A stretch of 64,000 bases of DNA from Deuterostichococcus epilithicus (Eukaryota > Chlorophyta > Trebouxiophyceae > Prasiolales > Stichococcaceae): contig JAVTLE010000001.1 in the NCBI GenBank assembly GCA_033439295.1, positions 1,674,001 through 1,738,000 on the forward strand, in the 5' to 3' direction. Positions 37,001-49,935 of this stretch are shown piece by piece. Position numbers and translations under genes: made by a program. The notes under the pieces are model-generated. The model did not search any database and was not told the DNA's origin. It saw nothing but the letters and a program-made list of their open reading frames with translations. Every line of letters begins with the position of its first letter. The stretch's first letter is position 1.

Positions 37001-40000
37001 AAGAGTGCTCTGCATTGGTTTGGTCTCCTGGACTCTCCTGTGTCTCATGCAGGTACAAGGTTGCCTTGTCATGTTTGTCACGTCGCCGGCCGTAAACACC
37101 GGCCGGAAGCTGCAACAGGTTCCAAGTGAGTTGTTCGCCAGCCAATCACTGTAATGATCTTTGCAGATGAGGAGGCTTGACGAAAATCTCTGTTCAACCT
37201 GGGGAACATTGCACAAATATACACGATACGCGCCCCGGTAGCGCAACAACATTCACTGTGCACGCTGTACGAATGATACTGCCATGATGGCATCCCCTTT
37301 TCCCTTACACGCAGGCACGTGCACAAATCTGCAGCGGTTCGTTCCGTCGGGTGCATCTGCAATTGTCGGCAATGTGGACGCCTGGATCTCTCCCGATTTT
37401 TACGGCCGCATGCAGGCAAGCCACAGCCTGATAAAGCCTCAGAGCCTGCCTTGGCTCAGTAATGTTGCCACTATGAGACTCCCACCCTCAGCAGAAACAA
37501 GTTCGCCCCTCTGCGCCACAGGCCTTGAACAATTTGGCCCTCAAGTACGGCGTCACATTTGAGATCGTCAGCAGTGCACACAGCAGCGCCACCGTTTCAA
37601 ATGGGGCAAAACCCGGAAACCATCAAGCTGGACATGCTGTTGATCTAACCCTGGTGCGCTGTGCCTTGGGTGTGTGAGAGTATAATGCCCGTTTTGCACA
37701 ATCATTCCGTTTTTGGCTGTCTTTCACCATGAAGGCATGCACCGCTTGCCCACCCACGCAGTAGTGTGCATTGCCTGCTCCACAGTCGGAGCACGAACGT
37801 TGAAAGTACTGGGATCTCCTTTGCACAGATTTCCAAGGATGGAGATCGATGGTCAAACCCTTGCGATCTGGGGAGATACTATCTATGGGACAAACTGGGT
37901 TACACCAGCTCTTTCCCAGCAAGCATCAAGAACTTTGTAACCCGCACCTCCACTGTCGGCGTGCGATGGGGCGGTGAGCACATGCATTTCACATGTGTAA
38001 CATATGTGCATATACCCAACTCCATCTGTTACGCTTTGCATTGCAAGGGTGATCGAGTGCTAGGTGTGGTACCTCTCGTCTTTTCAGCTTCGTTCTCATG
38101 AACAACGAGCAGGTACATTTGTTGACAACACCCTCTACAACGAAACGGATCAAACATGGCGCTGTGGAGGTATGCTCGGCCAGAACTCGGCTTGGCTCAA
38201 TCAGGCTGTTGGAGTTCTGCCTCGATCAGGATTGTCGCATGCATTCATGGGTCCAGCAACACCTGATGAAATGCAATCTTATCAAGCACGATGCTGACCG
38301 TGCGTGACGCAGGAGGTCCTGACGAAAATCATGTGAGTGGCAACCTGTGCGAACCCCAAGCGATTGCATTCTCAGCATGCATTGATGTATGCGCATGCCC
38401 CCACTCTAACAGCGTGTGTGCTATGATACTGCAGGCCTGGGTGAGAGCTTGCATTGCACTGTCCAATCCCTGTTGCAAGCTTCTCCCGTCAGATGGTCGA
38501 AGCTCGAGACTCTCTTTGGCGTTTCAACCTGCAGCATGGATGACATCGTCTCACGTCCAAGCCTGGGTTGTGTTTGCAGACGCACTTCGATGACAGCTTC
38601 AACATTAAAGACGCACCGGGTTTTGCTGAAGATGTCCCTAAATTTCAAGCGGATCTAGCAAGTGTCTGCAGTGAAACTTGCACCAACATCGCCATCACTG
38701 GCCCCAACTGGACACCGTCAATGTGCAGCAGCTTTGGCGGCCACAAGCCACCCTACAAAGGTCCATTGGTAGCCGCACTCACTGATGTAGCTCAATCTTG
38801 CAAGCATGAAGCAAGGCAGGCCACGGGCTCCTGAATGCATGGTCGTCAGTGAAAATGTTGTGTCCCAAAATGCAGCGATGCCACAGGCGCTAAGCCTCCC
38901 TGCGGGAACAACCATCCAACAGCTCTCCGCATCGGGCGAGGATCCGCTGCAGAATGGGCTTTTGTTGTTCCCCATTGACCTTGAGATGCACCCAGGTCGG
39001 TGGGAACCTTAGCCGAGATGTGGTCTACAGCAATGATGCGACATAGACCAGAGTTCATTTATACGTGTCGATGACGAACAGTGATGCACTCCATTCAGCA
39101 TGGTAACATGACCGTGACCCTGCAGATGGCTCGCTTGGAGTCGTGGCCGCTGGGCAGGGGTATGCGAGTGGCACCGTATTTGGCCATACCGATGCAGATG
39201 AGGGCGATGCCCTCCCCCAGCGCCGGCTGATGCAGGTATGTGACTGGGTTGTTCTATCATCGTGTCACCATAAATGTGGTTTCCATCCTTTAGAGCGTCT
39301 GATGCGCTCGCATTGCATCACGGCATTTCAAACCCAATATCAGCCAATCACACAAGCAAGTTCAAGTTGTTGACTTTCTTCTACTTTTTTTGTGAGTAGG
39401 TGCAGCCTCCCAGCAACCCTACGTCGTCCGCATTGCTGCCAGTACGATCACAACAGCTGCCCAGTGGCGACACAGAATATCGATACGAGCTGCAGGTATG
39501 CGACTCAGGGTCTGCCGTGAGAGCACACGTATTAAATCGAGTTCCCGAACGCCGTATATAGAGCATGGCAGAATTGTTCCTTCCTGTTCTCACGACCCCG
39601 GACCGTGTACATTCCTTCTGCGAAGGTCAATGCATTCGGCATCAACTCCCGTCGCCCATATACATATGTGTCAAGGGCAATTTTGGGTCCTGTTACCAAG
39701 ACACCCACGCTGCTGACCTTCCTTTCCATTTTGAAGGGTGAGTCACCGGAACAGCGTGCTTGTTGTTGTCCCTGCTTTGCGTGTGCCCCTGTTTGCTCCC
39801 GACTGATGTGCTGTGTCATTGCTTGAGTGTCCGTAGGATAGCTCATCTGCAGGAAGCAGTAAACCTGTTTGTCTATACATCTAAAGCATCACGTTGGCCG
39901 ACATGCAGGTCGGTGTCTGGCATACGACAATTCGGATGGATATTCTTACACAACTGACCGGTCACAGTTGGAACAACACATGTACTACCTACAAGCTGCT

Positions 40001-43000
40001 CTGTGGTCTGCATCGGACGGAGGAGGTCCGACGCCTGATGACCGAACCAGCATACTCGAGCACACGATGACATGCACAGGTCGAACTGTCGTCAGCGAGT
40101 CTTTGCTGCCGGCAAGCCCACCACCAATTGCTGCCGGCAAGATCCCGCCGGCAGCAGGCCCACCACCGACCGCCAGCAAGTACCCGCCGCCATCAGGCTC
40201 ACCGCCAGCAGGCCCACCGCCCGCCGCCGCCAGCGGCTCCCCGCCGCCAGCAGGCCCACCGCCCTCCGCCGCCAGCAGGTCCCCGCCGCCGGCACGCCCA
40301 CCGCCGGCCGCCGCTGGCAAGTCCCCGCCGCCAGCAGGCCCACCGCCGGCCGCCGCTGGCAAGTCCCCGCCGCCAGCAGGCCCACCGCCGGCCGCCGCTG
40401 GCAAGTCCCCGCCGCCAGCAGGCCCACCGCCGGCCGCCGCCAGCAAGTCCCCGCCGCCGGCAGGCCCACCGCCGGCCGCGGCCAGCAACTCCACACCGCC
40501 AGCAGGCCCACCGCCGGCCGCCGCTGGCAATCCCCCACCGCCAGCAAGCCCATTACCCGCCACCGCCAGCAAGTCCCCGCCGCCAGCACTGCGGCCGCCA
40601 TCGCCGCCGATGGTGCCGCGACCCCCCAGTCTAGGCACTTTCGGCAGATCACCTTCGCCTCCACCATCTCCAATTATCCGGCGGCCGCCTCCACCGCGCT
40701 CTGAGCCGCCGCCGCCACTGGAGTGCTCATCCGGCTTCCTCCCAGTCGTTGACCCCCTCACCGATGAAGCTTCCTGTCAGGACTGCCCTGCAGGCTACGT
40801 GGCGGTGCGCTTCAGGCTCTATCGTTTGATGCATTGTCTGCCCTGCCTTCAACGGCAGCACTACACGACATGCTCACCAACGATGGCCACAAGAAGGTGC
40901 ACGCATAGCACTGCGTGTGTTGTTGCCTACGATGTCTGTAGTCTGTTCGTTTTTATCATGCGCAGCCATCCGGATCCACAAACTGTACATCGTGCAAGGA
41001 ACAAGGCGGCTGGGCGAGCTCCATCTATGCCGACGAGTGCACACAGTGTCCTCCAACCAGCGCTTGCCCAGTGTGTGACCCAATACGAGGCTGCATTGCC
41101 ACGCAGCCAGGTTTCGCTCTGACGTCTTACGGCGATGTACAAGGTATGCACTCAAGTCAAGTGCATGGCTGGAATATGAGCCACTTTTTGTGCCATGTGC
41201 TGAGCCCTCATGCAATGATGTCTAAACTCCCTTTGCAGATTATCGACCCACATCAACCGTTGTTGAAGCCTTGTCGTCTTGCGGCGCAGACTGTTCCGTC
41301 AGCAGCGGCTTCACGACCGTGGCAAATGCGACCAGCTGCTCTTCCTGCTACTGGTGCTTTCAAGGCTGCACTAATGCTACAGCTGGATGTTCAGCGTCGA
41401 TTGGATGCTGGGCCGGCTCGACGTACAATGCCACGTCGAAAAACTGCGAAGGTACAGCTTCTGCTACATTGCTCCACGTGCGACAGCATATCGTGACGGG
41501 CGGCTCGCCCTGCCTCGTGGTGTCACACCAGCTTTTGAGCGCTCCCGCCTTGTTCTGAGGACAAGTGGTGCTCGTGCAGAGTGTCCCCTCGGCACAAAGG
41601 GTAATGGGCTCAACGGCCCAGGAGCAAAGTGAGCTCTGTGCAAGAGAAACGATGCCTCTTCTTGCTAACACATGCATATGGCACTCATCTGCTATGCTTG
41701 TGTTACAGCGCCATCGTTCAAGCTTGGGCAGCACCTGCGCAGGTGCCTCAAGTGCACTGCGGCCCATTGCGCTTCATGCTCTGGTGACGTCAGTGTATGC
41801 GAGTCTTGCGCTGCTGGCTACGGAATGACCTTTGATGCCAATGGCAACCCCACTGGCTCTTGTACACGTGCGCGCGTCGCCGTTCCTTGCCTGGCTACGT
41901 CCGCTTGCTTGATGCGCCACAAACGCATGCCTTTCCGTTTTTCCTGTGCAAGCCCGTTCAACAGCAAATTTGCAAAACCTGTGCTCCCGGTCGAATCATG
42001 CCAACCTGCTTGACAGCACCGAGCTGAGCGTCACTTGCAGTGTGTCCAAAGAACAAGGCAAACTACGCGGGGTCGTCTCAGGCATGCCAAGGTGCGCTTT
42101 ACTTTGCGATCTTGCGTCGTTGATTGGCCTGGCTGTGACGAGAATCCATGCGATTGTGACCATTCTCTCGCTGAGTACACAGATTGCACAGCATCCGAAG
42201 GCTACACACTGGGTACTGGCTCAGGTGATTCAGGTTTTTGCACCCACTGTTCACTACGGTTTCTGCTCGGCCTGTAACAGAAGTTGCGAATAATGGCACG
42301 TTGCTAAGTCTGCAATCCTTTTCTTCATTGGGCCGGAATGTGTATTTGCAGCCGAGTGCCTCTCCTGCGGATACCAATGCGACGGAGCCTGCGGAGCAAA
42401 TGGCTGCACTTCCTGCGCGCCATCGTTCACGCTTGTTCAGGGCACTTGCAAAGGTCTTCCCTTGACAATTGCAAACCCTGGGGCTTCTCGCACGTCCACA
42501 CAAGCCTGCCAAGAATGTCTGCGGCATGAAGCCATCAAAGCCTGCTCCTGACAGCAATTGCAGCCCAGCAACTAAAGTCATGCATGTGCAAATTACGCAG
42601 AGTGCACAGCAAGAACTTTCAAGGGTACCAGCGGCACACAGGCGTGCACCCCGTTCCCCACAAATTGCATCGACTATGCCTATGGTTATGGCTGCACACG
42701 TTGCGCACCAGGCTACGGACCCTCCAACGACAAAAAGCAGTGCCTCGGTGAGCACCTCAATATCATGATGCCCTACCCTTGATTGACATGTGATTGTGCC
42801 ATGCAATGTTCGCGATCAGCTTGAGAACGGTTCAATTACACTGTATGCAGCCTGCCAACCATCAAGATTCTCCGACAATGGCTACTCTTGCTCAAGTGGG
42901 CCTTCCGGCATTTCCTCCATTCCTCCACTCATGAAGACGCGTCAGCACATGTGCTCAAGGATGGTTTCCTTGCATCGTCCATGATGATAAGTGTCGAGAT

Positions 43001-46000
43001 GTGGAGGCTCATAATAGACCTGGTTTGCAATTCAGGTTGTGATGCCAATGCGTTTTCGTCCACCACCAAAGCGACTGCATGCTTGGCGTGCACTGGCTGG
43101 TGCGTGCCCCTTCTGATGTGCTCATCAGTTATCTAATGCATGATCTCACTGCCCATCGAAACAAACCCATCGATCATGAATCTGCAGCTCCGAAGGTCTC
43201 TGCAGCCCGACCACGGGCTGCTCAGCTTGCGTGGCTCCGTTTGTGCTCAGCACCACCACGAAAGCCTGCTACCGTGCGCCCTTCCAGCGCTCATTGAACC
43301 GGCTTATTACAGCTGTTTGCTTCTGTGAAAAGCCCCTCCGCATGATCAAACCCCTGCAGCGCATTAGTTTTAGACCAGCTGTTTGCTGCACATGCTCACG
43401 TTTTGTTGCATCTGTGTTGCTGCACTGCAGACACCACAGCCAACACTTGGCAAAGACTTATTCAAGCTTGCAGTGTCGTGTTTGTCATGATGCAGAGGCA
43501 AACAGTGGCGGTGTTGGGCCTGACATGGGAAATTTGACAGGAATACCCATCGCACTGCCGCCCAATGTCCGTGTTGGTGGCATCTACAAGTCCTATGATG
43601 GTGCGTTCGCATTGGTGGATTCTAGGGGAAGACGTTCAAGACGTCTTCTAAACGACAGATGAAAGACGACCATTCAGATGCTTTGTTGACAACTTTGTTG
43701 AGATCTGAGCTCGGTTTGAACTTCGTGCAGTGTCGGGCTGCCGCTCAAATTTGGACCCTTCAACTGTGTTCCCTGATGACCCGTTTGTGGACTGCTCCAA
43801 TGGAGCTTGCCGCCAGACTTTTGGGCTTGGCTACAGCGTACGTGCCACCAATTGCACTCTCCGTGAAGCCTTGTGCTGGGCTTACTCCACATCGTCGTTG
43901 CCTGTGATGATGCCTCTGCCATGCAAAGATTGCTCTGCATTGGTTTGGTCTCCTGGACTCTCCTGTGTCTCATGCAGGTACAAGGTTGCCTTGTCATGTT
44001 TGTCACGTCGCCGGCCGTAAACACCGGCCGGAAGCTGCAACAGGTTCCAAGTGAGTTGTTCGCCAGCCAATCACTGTAATGATCTTTGCAGATGAGGAGG
44101 CTTGACGAAAATCTCTGTTCAACCTGGGGAACATTGCACAAATATACACGATACGCGCCCCGGTAGCGCAACAACATTCACTGTGCACGCTGTACGAATG
44201 ATACTGCCATGATGGCATCCCCTTTTCCCTTACACGCAGGCACGTGCACAAATCTGCAGCGGTTCGTTCCGTCGGGTGCATCTGCAATTGTCGGCAATGT
44301 GGACGCCTGGATCTCTCCCGATTTTTACGGCCGCATGCAGGCAAGCCACAGCCTGATAAAGCCTCAGAGCCTGCCTTGGCTCAGTAATGTTGCCACTATG
44401 AGACTCCCACCCTCAGCAGAAACAAGTTCGCCCCTCTGCGCCACAGGCCTTGAACAATTTGGCCCTCAAGTACGGCGTCACATTTGAGATCGTCAGCAGT
44501 GCACACAGCAGCGCCACCGTTTCAAATGGGGCAAAACCCGGAAACCATCAAGCTGGACATGCTGTTGATCTAACCCTGGTGCGCTGTGCCTTGGGTGTGT
44601 GAGAGTATAATGCCCGTTTTGCACAATCATTCCGTTTTTGGCTGTCTTTCACCATGAAGGCATGCACCGCTTGCCCACCCACGCAGTAGTGTGCATTGCC
44701 TGCTCCACAGTCGGAGCACGAACGTTGAAAGTACTGGGATCTCCTTTGCACAGATTTCCAAGGATGGAGATCGATGGTCAAACCCTTGCGATCTGGGGAG
44801 ATACTATCTATGGGACAAACTGGGTTACACCAGCTCTTTCCCAGCAAGCATCAAGAACTTTGTAACCCGCACCTCCACTGTCGGCGTGCGATGGGGCGGT
44901 GAGCACATGCATTTCACATGTGTAACATATGTGCATATACCCAACTCCATCTGTTACGCTTTGCATTGCAAGGGTGATCGAGTGCTAGGTGTGGTACCTC
45001 TCGTCTTTTCAGCTTCGTTCTCATGAACAACGAGCAGGTACATTTGTTGACAACACCCTCTACAACGAAACGGATCAAACATGGCGCTGTGGAGGTATGC
45101 TCGGCCAGAACTCGGCTTGGCTCAATCAGGCTGTTGGAGTTCTGCCTCGATCAGGATTGTCGCATGCATTCATGGGTCCAGCAACACCTGATGAAATGCA
45201 ATCTTATCAAGCACGATGCTGACCGTGCGTGACGCAGGAGGTCCTGACGAAAATCATGTGAGTGGCAACCTGTGCGAACCCCAAGCGATTGCATTCTCAG
45301 CATGCATTGATGTATGCGCATGCCCCCACTCTAACAGCGTGTGTGCTATGATACTGCAGGCCTGGGTGAGAGCTTGCATTGCACTGTCCAATCCCTGTTG
45401 CAAGCTTCTCCCGTCAGATGGTCGAAGCTCGAGACTCTCTTTGGCGTTTCAACCTGCAGCATGGATGACATCGTCTCACGTCCAAGCCTGGGTTGTGTTT
45501 GCAGACGCACTTCGATGACAGCTTCAACATTAAAGACGCACCGGGTTTTGCTGAAGATGTCCCTAAATTTCAAGCGGATCTAGCAAGTGTCTGCAGTGAA
45601 ACTTGCACCAACATCGCCATCACTGGCCCCAACTGGACACCGTCAATGTGCAGCAGCTTTGGCGGCCACAAGCCACCCTACAAAGGTCCATTGGTAGCCG
45701 CACTCACTGATGTAGCTCAATCTTGCAAGCATGAAGCAAGGCAGGCCACGGGCTCCTGAATGCATGGTCGTCAGTGAAAATGTTGTGTCCCAAAATGCAG
45801 CGATGCCACAGGCGCTAAGCCTCCCTGCGGGAACAACCATCCAACAGCTCTCCGCATCGGGCGAGGATCCGCTGCAGAATGGGCTTTTGTTGTTCCCCAT
45901 TGACCTTGAGATGCACCCAGGTCGGTGGGAACCTTAGCCGAGATGTGGTCTACAGCAATGATGCGACATAGACCAGAGTTCATTTATACGTGTCGATGAC

Positions 46001-47002
46001 GAACAGTGATGCACTCCATTCAGCATGGTAACATGACCGTGACCCTGCAGATGGCTCGCTTGGAGTCGTGGCCGCTGGGCAGGGGTATGCGAGTGGCACC
46101 GTATTTGGCCATACCGATGCAGATGAGGGTGATGCCCTCCCCCAGCGCCGGCTGATGCAGGTATGTGACTGGGTTGTTCTATCATCGTGTCATCATAAAT
46201 GTGGTTTCCATCCTTTAGAGCGTCTGATGCGCTCGCATTGCATCACGGCATTTCAAACCCAATATCAGCCAATCACACAAGCAAGTTCAAGTTGTTGACT
46301 TTCTTCTACTTTTTTGTGAGTAGGTGCAGCCTCCCAGCAACCCTACGTCGTCCGCATTGCTGCCAGTACGATCACAACAGCTGCCCAGTGGCGACACAGA
46401 ATATCGATACGAGCTGCAGGTATGCGACTCAGGGTCTGCCGTGAGAGCACACATATTAAATCGAGTTCCCAAACGCCGTATATAGAGCATGGCAGAATTG
46501 TTCCTTCCTGTTCTCACGACCCCGGACCGTGTACATTCCTTCTGCGAAGGTCAATGCATTCGGCATCAACTCCCGTCGCCCATATACATATGTGTCAAGG
46601 GCAATTTTGGGTCCTGTTACCAAGACACCCACGCTGCTGACCTTCCTTTCCATTTTGAAGGGTGAGTCACCGGAACAGCGTGCTTGTTGTTGTCCCTGCT
46701 TCGCGTGTGCCCCTGTTTGCTCCCGACTGATGTGCTGTGTCATTGCTTGAGTGTCCGTAGGATAGCTCATCTGCAGGAAGCAGTAAACCTGTTTGTCTAT
46801 ACATCTAAAGCATCACGTTGGCCGACATGCAGGTCGGTGTCTGGCATACGACAACTCGGATGGATATTCTTACACAACTGACCGGTCGCAGTTGGAACAA
46901 CACATGTACTACCTACAAGCTGCTCTGTGGTCTGCATCGGACGGAGGAGGTCCGACGCCTGATGACCGAACCAGCATACTCGAGCACACGATGGCATGTT
47001 GA
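25082..47002 (+). CDS. Gene B: fused array of three Pro-rich/Cys-rich/M15-peptidase units behind one signal peptide
   Basis: Exon 1 (25082-25174) is a 31-codon signal peptide (MMRGMQ, hydrophobic core, AVADCQ). Exon 2 (25512-26951) has RRALKQ, a long KSPPP-RPPP stalk and CQDCPAGYVA. Exons 3 (27113-27290) and 4 (27386-27598) carry Cys modules with the same lengths and phases as in gene A. The M15 core follows: GNHQAGHAVDL (near 30700), STVGVRWG (near 31040) and GPDENH (near 31400), keeping all three zinc ligands. The last exon of unit 1 (about 32990-33145, ending SILEHTMTC) has no stop; it reads straight into a new SPPP stalk. Unit 2 joins unit 3 the same way near 40070; only unit 3 ends, at EHTMAC-stop (47002). 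I estimate about 3,000 residues. Alternatives are separate transcripts with internal promoters, or an assembly artefact. Confidence 0.72.
25512..33146 (+). repeat. Array unit 1 of gene B
   Basis: Has the longest stalk (about 25560-26870, roughly twice that of units 2 and 3, with an N at 26089). From about 26700 onwards it matches units 2 and 3 almost base for base, introns included. A unit-specific 3-bp insertion near 28285 (Asp-Asp-Pro-Tyr in place of Asp-Glu-Asn) keeps frame. Confidence 0.9.
33147..40071 (+). repeat. Array unit 2 of gene B
   Basis: 6,925 bp. It starts at the junction GACATGCACAGGTCG, which lies inside an open frame, and goes directly into a short stalk (about 33180-33800). 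It has no signal peptide and no copy of intron 1. It differs from unit 3 at only about a dozen positions by eye. Confidence 0.92.
40072..47002 (+). repeat. Array unit 3 of gene B (terminal unit)
   Basis: Same junction and stalk as unit 2, but it ends with a stop codon and a 3' flank like that of gene A. Most differences from unit 2 lie in its last 900 bp (46.1-46.9 kb), including a one-base change in a T tract near 46310. Confidence 0.92.
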
Positions 47003-48074
47003 ACAAAATGTGAGCAGCATGCCACATCATTACAGTATGGTGCAAGGACCACATCAGCAAGCCGGGCATTTTGTGTAGCAGCATGTGAAGGCAGCAGGGG
47101 TGGCAACCACATGGTATCCTAGAAGCTGGGTTGTTTTGCCCCAGCCCTCTCGGCCTCTACGTGAAGTGTGCAATTGCGTTGAGAAAGACGACATGCTGTC
47201 CATCCTCATACTGCTCTGTGTCTTTTTGAGCTACTTGAACGAAGTAAACTTTGAAGATATATTTGCATGTTGACATCGCATGAGCCAATTCTACCGTTCT
47301 TTAGTTGTTAAGATACAATGTTCTTCGTTGGCAAAAATGTTGGAGGAACGTAACAACATAGCCCAGTCACACGTTGCCAGCCTCATGGAACGCTAAAAGG
47401 GATGCCGGAGAGTTCAAAGAGAAGCAGCAGCAGCAGCAGCCAGCAATTCTCCGCAAATATTCGAAAATATATTCACATTCGCATAACATTGCCAAACATC
47501 TCAATTTGCAAAACTCAGCATGCAACACTATCTGCCGGCAACACCGCGGCTCGACAGCCTTCCTTCCTTGATGTTATACTCCAGTCAAGGCCGGGCCGGG
47601 GGCTCAAATAAAAGGGCATGTGTCCCACAGGAGGCACAAAGCCCCAGGCAGCGTGCAGGCTTGATAGGCGCGACACCGGTGATGCAAGAGTATCTCTCTG
47701 GTGCTCTCGGACCCCCTACAGCCACAGAATTATTGGCAAAGGTGCGCTCTACACAAAGACGGTAAGACTATTGGGCGATAATTCAGCTGCACCACTCAGT
47801 ATACACTTATTGACTTCATCCAGCCGCTTCATGCTTCATCTACTGTAAGCCCCAGAATGTGGGTGCTTGCTGCCAGCTCCACTTACCTATCAAGCAGTAC
47901 AAGGTGAACAGGATACCGAAGGCCCAGAACCCTGGATATCTCTGAGTCTGCTATTTGGCAATGTATTAGGCAATAGGTTTGACACGATCAAACACGATTA
48001 CTAGATGAATAGATAAAGCCATAAAGCACAAAACTCCCGCGCAAATATTCATCCCTGTAATTAGCAAACAACAG
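47003..48074 (+). other. 3' flank of gene B and spacer to gene C
   Basis: The first 400 bp align with the 3' flank of gene A. A further block near 47745-47790 (AAGACGGTAAGACTATTGGGCG) matches 15555-15600, showing that spacer DNA was also duplicated. A short (CAG)n lies at about 47427. No gene is supported. Confidence 0.55.
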
Positions 48075-48154
48075 CGAATCCGAGCAATCGATAGACGCGA
48101 ACGTCGCAGCCTATCAAACGGCTTGGTGTCAACGCGGCTATAAGCGGCTGTGAT

Positions 48155-48170
48155 CCTAAACCCTAAACCC
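48155..48170 (+). promoter_or_regulatory. Telo-box-like motif (CCTAAACCCTAAACCC) upstream of gene C
   Basis: Two plant-type telomere repeats 122 bp before the predicted ATG. In plants, telo boxes (AAACCCTAA) are promoter elements of growth-related genes. The aligned position in the C relic (about 20090) has no such motif. A regulatory role is inferred. Confidence 0.45.
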
Positions 48171-48291
48171 TTAGAGACCCGGGTTAGCTTCTCCCTGATT
48201 GTCCCTGTATGTCAAACATTGCTCTCGTGCGGTCGCTCTTGTCCACTTCTAGTGTTTCGGTTGCCGCCAGTAATCAGTGGCGAAAACTCAC

Positions 48292-49935
48292 ATGACGACC
48301 TCGCGGCACGACGTCACGCCAGGCCGAAGTTCTGTCAGATCCCCACTGCCTTGGCGCACACCCGACAAGCAGCTTGGGGGGCGCATGCTGCTGACTCAGT
48401 CGAGAAGCAGAGGTCTGCTCGCACGAACGTCAGCGGGCGACGCGAGCCTGTCGCCGGCGCCCCCGCAGCTCTCGCAGCTGGGCCACTCGGCGCCAGCCCC
48501 AGCAGCGGCCAGCGGCGCTCTTGCACGTGCAGCAAGCGGCGTCCAATTGAGCCAAAGCTCCCTCAGCTTGCGCGGCGTTCAATGCGATGCGCCTGGAGCC
48601 GCCACGCGGAACACGCTGCAAGGCAAGTCGCACTTCCGGCGGTAAAGCAGTTTCCAGCCTTGGGAGCGTTTTCGAGGGCTCCACATTGCACCTCAACACG
48701 CCCCGAGCGGCGAGGCTTGACTGGAGCTCCTGGCGTATCACCTTGTCTCGCAGGAGGCAGCGGCACAATGTCAATGTTCATCCCGCGGCCGTGCGCTGGT
48801 GCATCCAGCGCAGCAGGCGGCGGCGTCAGCCTGCGNCGAGGCGCATCCGCCGCACCAGCGCGCGCACCCNNCGGCCGCGCAGCCTGGGACCCCATGGCCG
48901 GCGGCAGGCACATGGCAGGCAGCGCGGCGGCGCAGGGCTCAGGTGAGTTTGTACGGCGATCGATGGGCTGACTGGAGGTCGCAGTCGGCGACTGGCACTA
49001 CTGATTCGCAATGCCCAACCGGTTGCATTCGACTGCAGCAGGGAGTCTTCCTGGACGAATCCTGAGCAGGAACCCTGCGCTGCGCAGGCATGCTGAAGGT
49101 CGTCGGCGGCGGATTGGAAGCCGGCTGGCAGCTGCGGAGGGGCGTGCTGCCGGCGTCGCGGCAGGTGCAAATCCAGGGCCACGTGCTGTCGACAACGATT
49201 GGACTCGGATCCTTCCCGCAAGCCCTGAGCGCATTGCTGAGGACCAGGCGCCACAGAGATTGGAGCCTTGTGGCCTCTGATCGCAGGCCAGGGCGCAGCA
49301 TCTGCAGCGGGCCCAGCCGCCGGCGGCTGCACATCAGACGAATCAGCAGCCAGGCGGCGCAGTGGCGCTGGCTGCGCTGCGGCGGGAGCTGCGGCAGCTG
49401 GATCCTGCGCTCGGTGTCGCGCTGCCGCCGCAGGCCGCGGCCAGAGAGGACGCCTCCGGAGCGGCGCCGGCGCCTCGGCTGCGCTCGCGCGACAGCATCC
49501 GGCAGAGCCTGGCGCAGCTGCAGCGCCACCAGCAGCAGGCGCAGCAGATGCGGGTGAGCTGCACTGCGGTGTCAGGCTCCACGTGCTGGCCAGGCTGCAA
49601 TGGGCCATGACTCGTGCGCTTTGCATAGATCTCGTCCTTCAAATTGCGAACAGCGTGCCTGGCGTCCTGCGCAGGGCGCGGCAGCACCAGCGGCAGCGGC
49701 CGGGCAGGCGGTTGCGGATGACCTCAGTTGGCAGCAGCGGCAAGGTGACGGCGCCGTGGTGCCCTCGTTACCACATCCACAGCCGATTGTCCGCAGCGTC
49801 AGCAGTGGACAGCCGCGCGGCGCTGGCAAGGCGTCGGACAGGCGGTCTTACGGCATCTCGCGGCAGCTGCAGCAGCTGGCGCTGCTGCAGAGCAAGGGCT
49901 CGAGGTTGGCCGCCAAGACGATGCTGCAAGCATGA
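48292..49935 (+). CDS. Gene C: unrecognised low-complexity protein
   Basis: No family was recognised. The first exon starts at 48292 (MTTSRHDV) and is Ser/Arg/Ala-rich, like an organelle-targeting peptide; it could end at CTGCAAG before GCAAGT, a GC donor near 48626. A middle exon with MSMFIPRPCAG near 48770 holds three N positions, so its frame cannot be confirmed. Exon 49289-49553 runs from an acceptor at ATCGCAG and encodes an Ala/Gln-rich, probably helical stretch (LAALRRELRQLDPAL and SLAQLQRHQQQAQQM). The last exon (from about 49673) ends ...LAAKTMLQA-stop at 49935, after a Gln/Leu-rich helix. The downstream exons look coding by frame consistency only. A broken copy lies at 20020-20745. 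Confidence 0.45.

Noticed and set aside
48155-48170. Chromosome end or long interstitial telomere
   Set aside because: Only two repeat units, with ordinary genes on both sides.
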